DNA of 64,000 nucleotides from contig CBDFHF010000001.1 in assembly GCA_965247565.1 (NCBI GenBank), positions 496,001 through 560,000 on the forward strand, read 5' to 3'. The stretch's first letter is position 1; the number at the start of each line of letters is the position of its first letter. Positions 17,830-27,093 of this stretch are shown here, piece after piece. The notes beneath the pieces are model-generated. The model saw only the letters and a program-made list of their open reading frames with translations, did no database searches and had not been told where the DNA came from. A program made the translations under genes and the position numbers. The DNA is from CBDFHF01 sp965247565 (GTDB taxonomy: Bacteria > Pseudomonadota > Gammaproteobacteria > Methylococcales > Methylomonadaceae).

Positions 17830-18722
17830 TTATTAACGGTGTAACTATTGATGCCACCTTTGCCGAGGCCTTCCCTATGAAAGCAACTCGGGCGATCATC
17901 ACCGCACAAAATGAAAAATGGGCCATGATTTCCGCGCAAGCGATGACCGGTTTTGCCACTTCGGTAATTGCTTGCGGCTGCGAAGCGGGTATCGAACGGG
18001 TGTTAAGCCCTGAAGAGACGCCGGATGGCCGCCCCGGTGTTTCGGTGATGATTTTTGCGATGGGCGGTAAAGGCTTGGCCAAACAATTGGAAACCCGGGC
18101 TGGGCAGTGTGTGCTCACTTCGCCTACCTCGGCTTTGTTTGCCGGCATTGATGGTGGCACCCGCATTGCCTTGGGGAAAAATCTCCGCTATTTCGGCGAC
18201 GGCTTTCAGGTGGCTAAACAAATCGACGGCAAACGTTATTGGCGGATTCCGGTCATGGATGGCGAGTTTTTAACGGAAGCCAGCACCGGTCAGGTCGAGG
18301 CGGTAGGCGGCGGTAATTTTTTGGTGTTGGCTGAGTCGCAACCGCAAGCTTTAGCCGCTTGCGAAGCGGCAATTGAGAAAATGCGCAAAATACCTAACGT
18401 GATTATGCCGTTTCCGGGTGGTGTGGTTCGTTCCGGTTCCAAAGTGGGTTCAAAATACGCTTCCTTGGGAGCCTCCACGAACGATGCATTTTGCCCTACA
18501 TTAAAAGGCATGACCAAAACCGATTTATCTCCGGAAATTGAGTCGGTCATGGAAATTGTTATTGATGGTTTAACAAAAGAAGATATTGATAGAGCCATGC
18601 GCGTCGGTATTCAAGCAGTTTGCGATTTAGGTGCGGCAAACGGCATTAAACGCATCAGCGCCGGTAATTACGGCGGTAAGCTGGGACCGTTTCACTTTCA
18701 CTTACAGGAGATTATGGCATGA
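17826..18722 (+). CDS. fhcD: Formylmethanofuran--tetrahydromethanopterin formyltransferase
   Basis: This 298-residue protein is a clear Ftr homologue (start MIINGVTIDATFAEAFPMKA; later VIACGCEAGIE and SAGNYGGKLGPFHFHL). It transfers the formyl group between H4MPT and methylofuran in the cytoplasmic Fhc complex. Length matches the family. It is coupled to both neighbours by 4-nt ATGA overlaps (17826-17829 and 18719-18722), which suggests strict stoichiometric expression of fhcBADC. Confidence 0.96.
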   Translation: MIINGVTIDATFAEAFPMKATRAIITAQNEKWAMISAQAMTGFATSVIACGCEAGIERVLSPEETPDGRPGVSVMIFAMGGKGLAKQLETRAGQCVLTSPTSALFAGIDGGTRIALGKNLRYFGDGFQVAKQIDGKRYWRIPVMDGEFLTEASTGQVEAVGGGNFLVLAESQPQALAACEAAIEKMRKIPNVIMPFPGGVVRSGSKVGSKYASLGASTNDAFCPTLKGMTKTDLSPEIESVMEIVIDGLTKEDIDRAMRVGIQAVCDLGAANGIKRISAGNYGGKLGPFHFHLQEIMA

Positions 18723-19537
18723 GCGCCTTAACGTTTACGCTGAAATGCAGGCCGGATCAGCGCGTGGACATGTCGGCATTGGTCGCGCATAACCTGCAAA
18801 ATTTGCAAGAGAATGAAATTGCTGCTTTGGAATTGCAAAGCGGCAAGCGCAAGCTGCGAGTCGATGAGTTGTTTACGATCTCCGGTTCCGATGCGCAGCA
18901 TATTGTCATTAAAAACAGCTTCGGCAAATTGGATTTTATCGGCAAAGAGCAAGATGGCGGCAGTATAACGGTTGAAGGTGATGCTGGAGCTTATTTAGGC
19001 CTGGGCATGAAGTCCGGCGAAATTAATGTATCCGGTGATGTCGGCATTTATGCGGCTTGCGAGATGAAAAAAGGCTTGATCACTATTGCCGGTAATACCG
19101 GTGATTTTTTGGGTGCTGCTTTGCCGGGCAATAAAATGGGTATGAAAGGCGGCACCATTTTGGTCAAAGGCAATGCCGGTGAACGGGTTGGCGATCACAT
19201 GCGTCGCGGCAATATTTTGATTGAAGGCAATGCAGGCGATTATTGTGGTTCGCGCATGACGGCCGGCACTATTGCGGTTATGGGCCAAACCGGTAAATAT
19301 TTAGGTTATGCGATGCGCCGCGGTACTTTATTGTTGTGGAACCAGCCGGCATTGTCAGCCAGCTTTAATGACTGTGGGGCACATACACTGGCATTTTTAC
19401 CCATTTTGTTCGCCTCGTTTAAAAAGTTTAATTCTAAATTTGCTGAAGTTACTAGCGGATTTAATCGCGTACGGCGTTATGCGGGCGATATGTCGGAAAA
19501 AGGAAGGGGAGAAGTATTGGTTAGGCTAGGTAGCTAA
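18719..19537 (+). CDS. fhcC: Formyltransferase/hydrolase complex subunit C
   Basis: This 272-residue protein is homologous to FwdC. It is rich in glycine-containing beta-helix repeats of the GXXGXXXG type (for example GDAGAYLGLGMKSGEINVSG and GNAGERVGDHMRRGNILIEG), shared with the C-terminal domain of glutamate synthase. It is a structural subunit of the Fhc complex. The gene is last in fhcBADC and starts inside the fhcD stop. A small GC-rich hairpin follows 7 nt after its stop. Confidence 0.94.
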   Translation: MSALTFTLKCRPDQRVDMSALVAHNLQNLQENEIAALELQSGKRKLRVDELFTISGSDAQHIVIKNSFGKLDFIGKEQDGGSITVEGDAGAYLGLGMKSGEINVSGDVGIYAACEMKKGLITIAGNTGDFLGAALPGNKMGMKGGTILVKGNAGERVGDHMRRGNILIEGNAGDYCGSRMTAGTIAVMGQTGKYLGYAMRRGTLLLWNQPALSASFNDCGAHTLAFLPILFASFKKFNSKFAEVTSGFNRVRRYAGDMSEKGRGEVLVRLGS

Positions 19538-19543
19538 AATGCC

Positions 19544-19558
19544 CCCACCTGAGGTGGG
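19544..19558 (+). terminator. Hairpin after fhcC
   Basis: CCCACC/GGTGGG stem with a 3-nt loop directly after the fhc operon, followed by CCTTATT. It has the position of a terminator but a weak T-tract, so read-through into the radical SAM gene, 48 bp further on, is possible. Confidence 0.5.
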
Positions 19559-19605
19559 CCTTATTCGAGCCTTAAAACTTTTTTACTGCGGCTATAACTG
19601 AACCC

Positions 19606-20457
19606 ATGTCTGAGAAATTATCTGTAAATAGCCATAACAGTGATGAGGTTGGATTAAAGTACGTCTATCCTGTCATATCAAGACGGGCGGGTGGACTGTC
19701 GATTGGTATCAATTTTAATACCAATAACGCTTGTAATTGGCGCTGCATCTATTGTCAAGTTCCTAACTTAATAAACGGTGCTGCTCCAGACCTCGATTTT
19801 CAAGTTTTAGAGGTTGAACTGAGGTTGTTTTTAGAGGATGTACTGAAAGGTAATTTTTATGAGCGTGCCCAGCTTGCGGAATCTAATAGAGTTATAAAAG
19901 ATATTGCTATTGCAGGAAATGGCGAGCCTACTAGTTTGAAAGAGTTTGCCAAGGCGGTAAGTCTAATTGGTAGCGTTGCAACAGAGATGGGTATATTTCC
20001 CCACAGTCGATTTGTGTTGATTAGCAATGGCAGCCTAATGCACCAAGCTAGAGTCCAAACGGGCTTAAAAGTGTTGAAAGAATATGGAGGAGAGGTTTGG
20101 TTTAAGCTCGACAGTGCTAGTGATGAGGGTAGGAAATTAATTAATAACGCTGGACAAAGCCTAAGGAGCGGGTTAAGAAATTTGCAGATTTGTGCCGATT
20201 TATGTCCAACAAAATTACAGATTTGCTTGCTTGATTACAATAAACCTGATTTCTTTGCCAAAGAACAGCCAGCTATGCTGGATTTGCTAAAGCTGATTAG
20301 CAAAAGCGTTAGAGTAAGTGAAGTGATGTTGTATACCATCGCAAGACCTTCACTACAACCGGAGGCTCAGCAATTGAACAAGTTATCCGAACGCGCAATG
20401 AATCAATTTGCTGAGCAAGTCAGGTTGTTGGGTTTTACCGTTTCGGTTGCTGCATGA
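19606..20457 (+). CDS. Radical SAM protein downstream of fhc operon
   Basis: This 283-residue protein has the radical SAM cluster motif CNWRCIYC (CX3CX2C) near residue 42 and the glycine-rich SAM-contact motif AGNGEPT. It resembles the COG0731 type of radical SAM enzymes. The substrate is unknown. It lies only 68 bp after fhcC on the same strand, so a role in cofactor (methanopterin or methylofuran) biosynthesis is an attractive but unproven inference. No clear ribosome-binding site precedes the ATG. Confidence 0.82.
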   Translation: MSEKLSVNSHNSDEVGLKYVYPVISRRAGGLSIGINFNTNNACNWRCIYCQVPNLINGAAPDLDFQVLEVELRLFLEDVLKGNFYERAQLAESNRVIKDIAIAGNGEPTSLKEFAKAVSLIGSVATEMGIFPHSRFVLISNGSLMHQARVQTGLKVLKEYGGEVWFKLDSASDEGRKLINNAGQSLRSGLRNLQICADLCPTKLQICLLDYNKPDFFAKEQPAMLDLLKLISKSVRVSEVMLYTIARPSLQPEAQQLNKLSERAMNQFAEQVRLLGFTVSVAA

Positions 20458-20458
20458 A

Positions 20459-20710
20459 TTAAGCCTTAAGGTCTATTAATGAGCCTAAGGTCTTATTGTC
20501 GGCATTAATCAGTTTAGCTGCGGCGGACGTCTCAAGTTCGGCAGCTTTTAGACTCAGTAGTGGCTTAATGACATCTTTGCTATTGAACTCGGAGCTGCCC
20601 ACTTCGTTTTTTTGTATTGGCAGCTCAGCGATTTCTTTTCCGGCATTGGCTGATCGGTGTTGGGCGGTGTTAATTAAATTAACTGCACTGGTTGATAAGC
20701 TGATATTCAT
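20459..20710 (-). CDS. Small unknown protein (83 aa)
   Basis: AGAGGA lies 7 nt before the ATG and the frame is full length, so I take it as real. The sequence is Ala/Ser/Lys-rich, without cysteine or a membrane segment, and probably helical. It ends 1 bp from the end of the convergent radical SAM gene. I do not recognise a family; a resemblance to small motility-associated proteins that begin MN-S-S is too weak to use. Confidence 0.55.
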   Translation of the reverse strand: MNISLSTSAVNLINTAQHRSANAGKEIAELPIQKNEVGSSEFNSKDVIKPLLSLKAAELETSAAAKLINADNKTLGSLIDLKA

Positions 20711-20860
20711 TTGGCAATCCTCTGAAGAATAATGACGGCACCGTCATGTAAAGTATATTCTGATCGTCCAGTTTGCAAAGGGGCTCATGTTGGTTTATCG
20801 GAGAACTGTGAAAGCTTGCGCAATTAATTTGGAAAATTGCAGGGATTATAAAATTATATC

Positions 20861-20890
20861 TTGTTGTGATTATGGTTTTGCCGATATAAT
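20861..20890 (+). promoter_or_regulatory. Sigma70 promoter of tRNA-Leu
   Basis: TTGTTG at 20861-20866 and TATAAT at 20885-20890, spacer 18 nt, followed by a GC-rich CCCGCGC discriminator as expected for stringently controlled stable RNA genes. The tRNA starts 18 nt further on. Confidence 0.75.
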
Positions 20891-20908
20891 CCCGCGCTCT
20901 GTCATAGT

Positions 20909-20993
<85 letters not shown>

Positions 20994-21004
20994 CTAAATT
21001 CAAT

Positions 21005-21029
21005 ACACATAGACGTTCTGTCTATGTGT
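21005..21029 (+). terminator. Hairpin after tRNA-Leu
   Basis: Perfect 10-bp stem ACACATAGAC/GTCTATGTGT with a 5-nt loop, 12 nt after the tRNA. The following tract (TTATAAAG) is only weakly T-rich. It may terminate or process the tRNA transcript ahead of tig. Confidence 0.65.
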
Positions 21030-21127
21030 TTATAAAGTTGGCGACCTGTGTCGTTGATATTTCAAATCTTCGAGCCATTTGTGGGCATCCTAGGACAATT
21101 CCATTTAAATATATTTGAGGTAAAGAA

Positions 21128-22426
21128 ATGCAAGTTTCTGTTGAAAAAACATCAGAATTAAGCCGGAAAATGACTGTTATCGTGCCTGAAGATGTTGTTC
21201 AGGAAAAAATGGCCGCTCGATTGAAGTCTTTAGCACGCGAAGTTAAAGTTGATGGTTTTCGTCCAGGTAAGGTGCCTCAGCATGTAGTCAAAAAAATGTT
21301 TGGTGACCGAGTTCGTGGAGAAATTACCAGTGATTTAATTCAGTCAACTTACTTTGAGGCGCTGCAAAATCAGGACTTAAGGCCGGCTGGGTATCCGCAT
21401 ATCATGCCCTTAGAAGAATCTGAAGGGTTCAAATATACCGCCGAATTTGAGGTCTACCCTGAAATTTCATTAGAAAACATTAATTCTATAACTGTTGAGC
21501 GTCCGACTTCGGCCGTTAAAGAATCTGACGTTGACGGCATGATCGAAAAACTTAGAGCTCAAAAAAAGGAATGGGCACCTGTTGAACGAGTGGCTCAGGA
21601 CGGCGATAGGGTAACTATTAACTTTTCTGGAACTGCGGATAACGAAAATTTCACCGATGGTAAAGTAGACAACTATCAGGTTGAAATTGGTGCTAAACAA
21701 ATGATTCCAGGTTTTGAAGACAATTTGGTTGGACTGGGTTCAGCTCAAACCAAAATTTTCCAGGTGTTTTTTCCAGAACAATACGGTAATGAAAAGCTGG
21801 CAGGAAAGGCGGCTGAATTTGAAGTTGACATGATACAGGTGGAGTCTCCTGTTTTACTAGAAATTGACGAAGCCTTTATCAAGGCTTACGGAGTCGATAA
21901 TGGTTCTATAGAATCTTTCCGTGAAGATGTTAAAAATAATATGGAAAGGGAGCTTGAACAGGCTCTGCGCGGCAAGTTGAAAAATTCGGTGATGGATTCA
22001 TTGTATGAAAAAGTCCAAATAACTGTCCCGAATACCTTAGTTGATCAAGAAGTCGAAAATATGATGAAGCCTTATTTGGAAACCGCAAAGAGGCAGAAAA
22101 TGAAGCTCGATGATTTAAAATTGCCAAGGGATGTTTTTGAAGAACAGGCTAAACGTCGGGTAGCGTTAGGATTGATTTTGGGCGAAGTTATTCAAAAAAA
22201 TGATATTAAAATTGACAATGATAAAGTGCGCTCTACTATTGAGGAAATGTCGAAAAGTTACGAGAGCCCCGAAGATGTGGTCAACTGGTATTACTCAGAC
22301 TCAAAGCGGCTGAATGAAGTCCAGCAAATGGTGTTGGAAGATCAGACTGTTGAGTGGCTGCTGACGCAGGCTAAAGTTTCTGAAGTAGCAATGGATTTTA
22401 ATGATGTAATGGGCAGTCAACAGTAA
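21128..22426 (+). CDS. tig: Trigger factor (ribosome-associated chaperone, PPIase)
   Basis: This 432-residue protein has the ribosome-docking loop (VDGFRPGKVP, near residues 40-49), a central FKBP-type peptidyl-prolyl isomerase domain (DRVTINFSGT, GFEDNLVGLG) and a long helical C-terminal chaperone domain. Length is typical. It binds at the ribosome exit tunnel and shields nascent chains. TTGAGG lies about 7-12 nt before the ATG. The order tig-clpP-clpX-lon is the conserved proteobacterial proteostasis cluster. Confidence 0.97.
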   Translation: MQVSVEKTSELSRKMTVIVPEDVVQEKMAARLKSLAREVKVDGFRPGKVPQHVVKKMFGDRVRGEITSDLIQSTYFEALQNQDLRPAGYPHIMPLEESEGFKYTAEFEVYPEISLENINSITVERPTSAVKESDVDGMIEKLRAQKKEWAPVERVAQDGDRVTINFSGTADNENFTDGKVDNYQVEIGAKQMIPGFEDNLVGLGSAQTKIFQVFFPEQYGNEKLAGKAAEFEVDMIQVESPVLLEIDEAFIKAYGVDNGSIESFREDVKNNMERELEQALRGKLKNSVMDSLYEKVQITVPNTLVDQEVENMMKPYLETAKRQKMKLDDLKLPRDVFEEQAKRRVALGLILGEVIQKNDIKIDNDKVRSTIEEMSKSYESPEDVVNWYYSDSKRLNEVQQMVLEDQTVEWLLTQAKVSEVAMDFNDVMGSQQ

Positions 22427-22435
22427 AGGTTTCCA

Positions 22436-23083
22436 ATGTACAGACAACAATTAGTAAATCAGATGATGACCACCGAAGCAGCGGGTGGCTTGGTTCCCAT
22501 AGTCATTGAACAAACGGCAAGAGGAGAGCGCTCTTTTGATATTTATTCAAGACTTTTAAAAGAGCGAGTGATTTTCCTGGTTGGGCAAGTTGAAGATTAC
22601 ATGGCCAATCTGGTGGTTGCACAGTTGCTTTTTTTAGAGTCAGAAAACCCAGATAAAGATATTCACTTGTATATCAATTCCCCTGGTGGGTCGGTAACAG
22701 CAGGTATGTCCATCTATGACACGATGCAGTTTATCAAGCCCGATGTGAGCACCATGTGTATAGGTCAAGCTGCAAGTATGGGTGCATTGTTGCTGACAGG
22801 TGGCGCTAAAGGTAAGCGTTACTGCTTACCACATTCTAGGATGATGATTCATCAGCCATTAGGTGGATATCAAGGACAAGCTTCTGATATCGATATTCAT
22901 GCTAGGGAAATTTTGTTAATCAGGGAAAAGTTGAATAAAGTTTTAGCAAACCATACCGGTCAGCCCATCGAAAAAATTCAACAAGACACTGATAGGGATA
23001 ATTTTTTAAGTGCTGATGATGCGGTTAGCTATGGATTGATCGATAAGGTTTTGTTGAGTAGGTCGACAAATCCCGATAAATAA
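22436..23083 (+). CDS. clpP: ATP-dependent Clp protease proteolytic subunit
   Basis: This 215-residue protein carries the serine protease active site: Ser in GQAASMGALLL and His in RMMIHQPLGG. It forms the tetradecameric proteolytic chamber fed by ClpX. AAAGG lies a few nt before the ATG, and the gene follows tig by 9 nt, so the two are co-transcribed. Confidence 0.97.
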   Translation: MYRQQLVNQMMTTEAAGGLVPIVIEQTARGERSFDIYSRLLKERVIFLVGQVEDYMANLVVAQLLFLESENPDKDIHLYINSPGGSVTAGMSIYDTMQFIKPDVSTMCIGQAASMGALLLTGGAKGKRYCLPHSRMMIHQPLGGYQGQASDIDIHAREILLIREKLNKVLANHTGQPIEKIQQDTDRDNFLSADDAVSYGLIDKVLLSRSTNPDK

Positions 23084-23174
23084 CCGATGGTAATTTTTTA
23101 TATTTCAGTTATTCTCTAACTTAAATCGGTTGTGAAACGCGCACCCGCTCTGGTTATTAGCAGGAGTTCAATTT

Positions 23175-24446
23175 ATGAGTAATGACAAAAAAAGCAAAGA
23201 TGACGACAAGCTCCTTTATTGTTCTTTTTGCGGAAAAAGTCAACATGAGGTCAAAAAGCTGATTGCAGGGCCTTCAGTATATATCTGTAACGAGTGTGTA
23301 GACTTGTGCAATGACATCATAGTTGATGAGTTGCAAGATGATTCATCTTCGTTTGGTAATGAGCAACTGCCAAAGCCGAAAGAAATCAAAGAAGAGCTCG
23401 ATAGCTATGTCATTGGCCAGGAGCGGGCAAAGAAAATACTGGCAGTTGCTGTTTATAACCACTATAAGAGATTACGCAGTAGATCTAAAAAAGATCATGT
23501 AGAACTGGCAAAAAGCAATATTTTGCTAATAGGTCCTACTGGTTCGGGGAAAACGTTACTAGCAGAAACCTTAGCTAGACTATTAAACGTGCCTTTTACA
23601 ATCGCTGATGCAACTACTCTGACGGAAGCGGGTTATGTTGGTGAAGACGTAGAGAACATAATTCAGAAAATTCTGCAAAAATGCGATTACGACGTTGAAA
23701 AAGCCGAAACTGGTATTGTTTATATCGACGAAATAGATAAGATTTCCAGGAAATCCGACAACCCATCGATTACACGAGATGTTTCTGGAGAAGGTGTACA
23801 GCAAGCGCTTTTGAAATTAATTGAGGGGACTATTGCCTCCGTGCCGCCTCAAGGTGGGCGCAAACATCCCCAACAGGAATTTTTACAAGTTAATACTGCG
23901 AATATATTGTTTATCGTCGGTGGTGCTTTTGCTGGATTAGACAAGGTTATCAAAGCTCGATCTGAAAAAGGGGGTATAGGTTTTAGCGCTGAAGTAAGGA
24001 CCAAAGATGAGCTTAAAAATGTAGGTGAGCTTTTTGCGGAAGTTGAATCAGAAGATCTAATTAAATACGGGCTAATTCCTGAATTTGTTGGGCGGTTACC
24101 GATAGTCGCTACGTTGGAAGAGTTAGATGAGCAAGCTCTAGTACAAATATTAACAGAGCCCAAAAACGCGCTTATTAAACAATACAAGCACTTATTTGAA
24201 ATGGAAGGTGCTGAGCTAGAGTTTCGTGAGGACTCTTTGTTAGCAATTGCTCGTAAATCGATGGAAAGAAAAACCGGAGCCCGTGGTTTAAGAACCATAG
24301 TTGAAAATGTTTTACTGCATACAATGTATGAGTTGCCTTCAGCAGATAATATATCCAAAGTAGTTGTTGATGAGGGAGTTATTCTAGGGCAGAACGAACC
24401 AATATTGGTTTATGAGCTAGATAAAGAAAAAATTTCCGCCAATTGA
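23175..24446 (+). CDS. clpX: ATP-dependent Clp protease ATP-binding subunit ClpX
   Basis: This 423-residue protein has the N-terminal C4 zinc-binding domain (CSFCGKS then CNECVDLC), a AAA+ Walker A GPTGSGKTLLA, Walker B VYIDEIDK and the IGF-type loop region for ClpP docking. It unfolds tagged substrates for ClpP. AGGAG lies about 8 nt before the ATG. A strong terminator follows. Confidence 0.97.
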   Translation: MSNDKKSKDDDKLLYCSFCGKSQHEVKKLIAGPSVYICNECVDLCNDIIVDELQDDSSSFGNEQLPKPKEIKEELDSYVIGQERAKKILAVAVYNHYKRLRSRSKKDHVELAKSNILLIGPTGSGKTLLAETLARLLNVPFTIADATTLTEAGYVGEDVENIIQKILQKCDYDVEKAETGIVYIDEIDKISRKSDNPSITRDVSGEGVQQALLKLIEGTIASVPPQGGRKHPQQEFLQVNTANILFIVGGAFAGLDKVIKARSEKGGIGFSAEVRTKDELKNVGELFAEVESEDLIKYGLIPEFVGRLPIVATLEELDEQALVQILTEPKNALIKQYKHLFEMEGAELEFREDSLLAIARKSMERKTGARGLRTIVENVLLHTMYELPSADNISKVVVDEGVILGQNEPILVYELDKEKISAN

Positions 24447-24475
24447 AGGTATAACAGCAAGAGTTTGAATTCCAA

Positions 24476-24503
24476 GGGGCTTTTTAAAAAGCCCCTTTTT
24501 TTT
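24476..24503 (+). terminator. Rho-independent terminator after clpX
   Basis: Perfect inverted repeat GGGGCTTTTT/AAAAAGCCCC followed by eight T residues, 29 nt after the clpX stop. It separates tig-clpP-clpX from lon. Confidence 0.92.
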
Positions 24504-24537
24504 GTGCTATTGTTTTTGAAAATAATAGTAAAAGGCA

Positions 24538-24565
24538 CTTGCTATTTAATTTAGTGGCCCCATAC
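24538..24565 (+). promoter_or_regulatory. Sigma32 (heat-shock) type promoter of lon
   Basis: CTTGCTA at 24538-24544, a 13-nt spacer and CCCCATAC at 24558-24565 match the RpoH consensus (CTTGAAA, N13-14, CCCCATNT) closely. It lies 36 bp before the lon start, directly after the clpX terminator. Heat-shock control of lon is well known in gammaproteobacteria. Confidence 0.8.
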
Positions 24566-24601
24566 TATTTTTTCCAATAGTAATTGTTATAGGTTCCATT
24601 T

Positions 24602-27034
24602 ATGGAAACGCACAAAATGATAAACAAGTTACAACCTGATGACCTTATTCCTGTCCTGCCACTTAGAGATGTGGTGGTCTATCCTCATATGGTTATTCCC
24701 TTGTTTGTTGGCCGAGACCGATCAATAGATGCTCTAGATGCTGCAATGGCAGGTAACAAACAAGTTTTGCTGGTTGCGCAAAAAGAAGCAGAGATCGATG
24801 AACCCGAGTTTGTCGATTTATATGAAGTTGGTACCTTGGCGAATATTTTACAGTTATTAAAGTTGCCTGATGGGACAGTTAAGGTTTTGGTAGAAGGGAA
24901 TCAGCGTTGCAAGGTTCTGAAATACATAGAAACGCATAGTTTTTTTTCAGCAGAAGTGCAGGAGATAGACGATGTGTTGAATATTTCAGAACAAGAGCAA
25001 GATGTGTTGCAGCGAACAGTGCTCGGTTCATTCGAGAATTATGTGAAGTTGAATAATAAAATTCCTCCCGAAGTATTAAATTCGCTAACTGGCATCGATG
25101 ATTTGAGTCGTCTTGCTGATACCATCGCAGCGCACATGGCATTGAAAGTTAATGAAAAGCAGATTGTTTTGGAAACTGCGGATATTGACATGCGCCTGGA
25201 AAGTTTAATGACATTAATGGAGGGCGAGGTGGACTTGCTGGAAATGGAGAAACGCATACGAGTGCGAGTCAAACAGCAAATGGAGAAGAACCAAAGGGAA
25301 TATTATCTTAACGAACAGATGAAGGCTATTCAAAAAGAGCTCGGGGAGATGGATGACGTTCCCAATGAGATTGAGGAGCTGGCCAGAAAAATTGACAATG
25401 CTGGAATGTCCAAGGAAGCACGAGCCAAAGCAGACACGGAGCTCAATAAACTGAAATTGATGTCCCCGATGTCTGCTGAAGCAACCGTGGTACGTAACTA
25501 TATTGATTGGATGGTCAATGTACCATGGAAGAAAAAAACCAAAGTAAGTCATGATTTAAAAATTGCTGAACAAGTTTTAGAAACCGAGCATTATGGCTTG
25601 GAGAAAGTCAAGGAACGTATTCTTGAGTATCTCGCGGTTCAGCAGCGTGTTAAGCAACTAAAAGGGCCCATTCTGTGCCTAGTTGGACCTCCGGGAGTGG
25701 GCAAAACCTCCTTGGGTGAGTCTATTGCTCGAGCAACTAACCGTAAATATGTGCGCATGGCCTTGGGTGGTGTACGAGATGAGGCAGAAATTCGTGGCCA
25801 TAGACGGACTTATATTGGTTCTATGCCGGGTAAAATTTTGCAGAATCTAGCAAAAGTAAAGACCCGTAACCCGATGTTTTTGCTTGATGAGATTGATAAG
25901 ATGGCTGCCGATTTTCGGGGTGATCCGGCTTCGGCATTGCTGGAGGTGTTGGACCCGGAGCAAAATCATACATTTTCAGATCACTATTTAGAAGTTGATT
26001 TTGATTTGTCCGATGTCATGTTTGTTGCTACTGCTAACACGATGAACATCCCTCCTGCCTTGTTGGATAGAATGGAAGTGATTCGTCTTGCTGGGTACAC
26101 CGAAGATGAGAAAATCAATATCGCTATGCGCTACTTAACCCCAAAGCAAATTAAAAATAATGGGCTGAAAATGGGGGAAATAGAGATTTCTGAGGAGGCG
26201 ATTAGGGATATTACCAGGTACTATTCCCGAGAGGCTGGGGTGCGCAGTTTAGAACGTGAGATATCTAAGATTTGCCGTAAAGTTGTAAAAGACCTATTAC
26301 TAAAACCTTCTAAAAGCAAAACGGTGGTGATGTCGGAAAATCTGGACAAGTACCTTGGGGTTAGACGCTTTAATTATGGTCTTGCTGAAGAACAAGATCA
26401 GGTTGGTCAGGTTACTGGTTTGGCTTGGACTGAGGTCGGTGGAGAGTTGCTGACTATAGAAACTGCAGTTATTCCCGGCAAAGGTAAACATTCGGCAACG
26501 GGTAAGCTGGGTGATGTCATGAAGGAATCTATTGAAGCCGCCATGACGGTTGTTAGAAGCCGTTCGGAAGTTTTAGGTATCAATAACGAACTGTTTCAAA
26601 AAAACGATATTCATATTCATGTTCCAGAGGGGGCGACTCCCAAAGACGGGCCTAGCGCAGGCGTTGGCATGTGTACCGCTATAATTTCAGCCCTCACTAA
26701 GATACCTGTGCGTGCTTGTGTTGCGATGACAGGGGAGATTACTTTGCGTGGGGAGGTTTTGCCAATAGGCGGTTTGAAAGAAAAGCTTTTGGCAGCGCAT
26801 CGTGGGGGCATCACAACTGTTTTAATTCCGGCAGATAACGAAAAAGACTTGGCGGAAATTCCAGAAAATATAAAGAAAAACTTGGAGATTAAGCCAGTTC
26901 ACTGGATAGATGAGGTTCTAGAAGTAGCACTGCAATACATGCCTATTTCAACTGAACAAGTTGCTGTTTTAGAAAATAGCAAGACCGAAGCTGAGCCTGG
27001 TAAGACATCAAAACAGGGATTAACAGCACACTAA
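24602..27034 (+). CDS. lon: ATP-dependent protease Lon
   Basis: This 810-residue protein has the LonN substrate domain (IPVLPLRDVVVYPHMVIPLF), a AAA+ module with Walker A GPPGVGKTSLG and Walker B MFLLDEIDKM, and the C-terminal protease domain with catalytic Ser in KDGPSAGVGM and Lys in GLKEKLLAAHRGG. It degrades misfolded and regulatory proteins in the cytoplasm. The ATG at 24602 or the in-frame ATG at 24617 could be the start. The heat-shock promoter upstream and hupB downstream fit the conserved arrangement. Confidence 0.97.
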   Translation: METHKMINKLQPDDLIPVLPLRDVVVYPHMVIPLFVGRDRSIDALDAAMAGNKQVLLVAQKEAEIDEPEFVDLYEVGTLANILQLLKLPDGTVKVLVEGNQRCKVLKYIETHSFFSAEVQEIDDVLNISEQEQDVLQRTVLGSFENYVKLNNKIPPEVLNSLTGIDDLSRLADTIAAHMALKVNEKQIVLETADIDMRLESLMTLMEGEVDLLEMEKRIRVRVKQQMEKNQREYYLNEQMKAIQKELGEMDDVPNEIEELARKIDNAGMSKEARAKADTELNKLKLMSPMSAEATVVRNYIDWMVNVPWKKKTKVSHDLKIAEQVLETEHYGLEKVKERILEYLAVQQRVKQLKGPILCLVGPPGVGKTSLGESIARATNRKYVRMALGGVRDEAEIRGHRRTYIGSMPGKILQNLAKVKTRNPMFLLDEIDKMAADFRGDPASALLEVLDPEQNHTFSDHYLEVDFDLSDVMFVATANTMNIPPALLDRMEVIRLAGYTEDEKINIAMRYLTPKQIKNNGLKMGEIEISEEAIRDITRYYSREAGVRSLEREISKICRKVVKDLLLKPSKSKTVVMSENLDKYLGVRRFNYGLAEEQDQVGQVTGLAWTEVGGELLTIETAVIPGKGKHSATGKLGDVMKESIEAAMTVVRSRSEVLGINNELFQKNDIHIHVPEGATPKDGPSAGVGMCTAIISALTKIPVRACVAMTGEITLRGEVLPIGGLKEKLLAAHRGGITTVLIPADNEKDLAEIPENIKKNLEIKPVHWIDEVLEVALQYMPISTEQVAVLENSKTEAEPGKTSKQGLTAH

Positions 27035-27093
27035 GAGCTTGCGCATAAAAAGTTGGAATCTCGAAAAATCAAGGGCTGTAGCCCGTTTAGAGC

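Noticed and set aside
20994..21127. Attachment-site duplicate of tRNA-Leu
   Set aside because: The sequence after the tRNA contains only a terminator-like hairpin; no repeat of the tRNA 3' end is seen.
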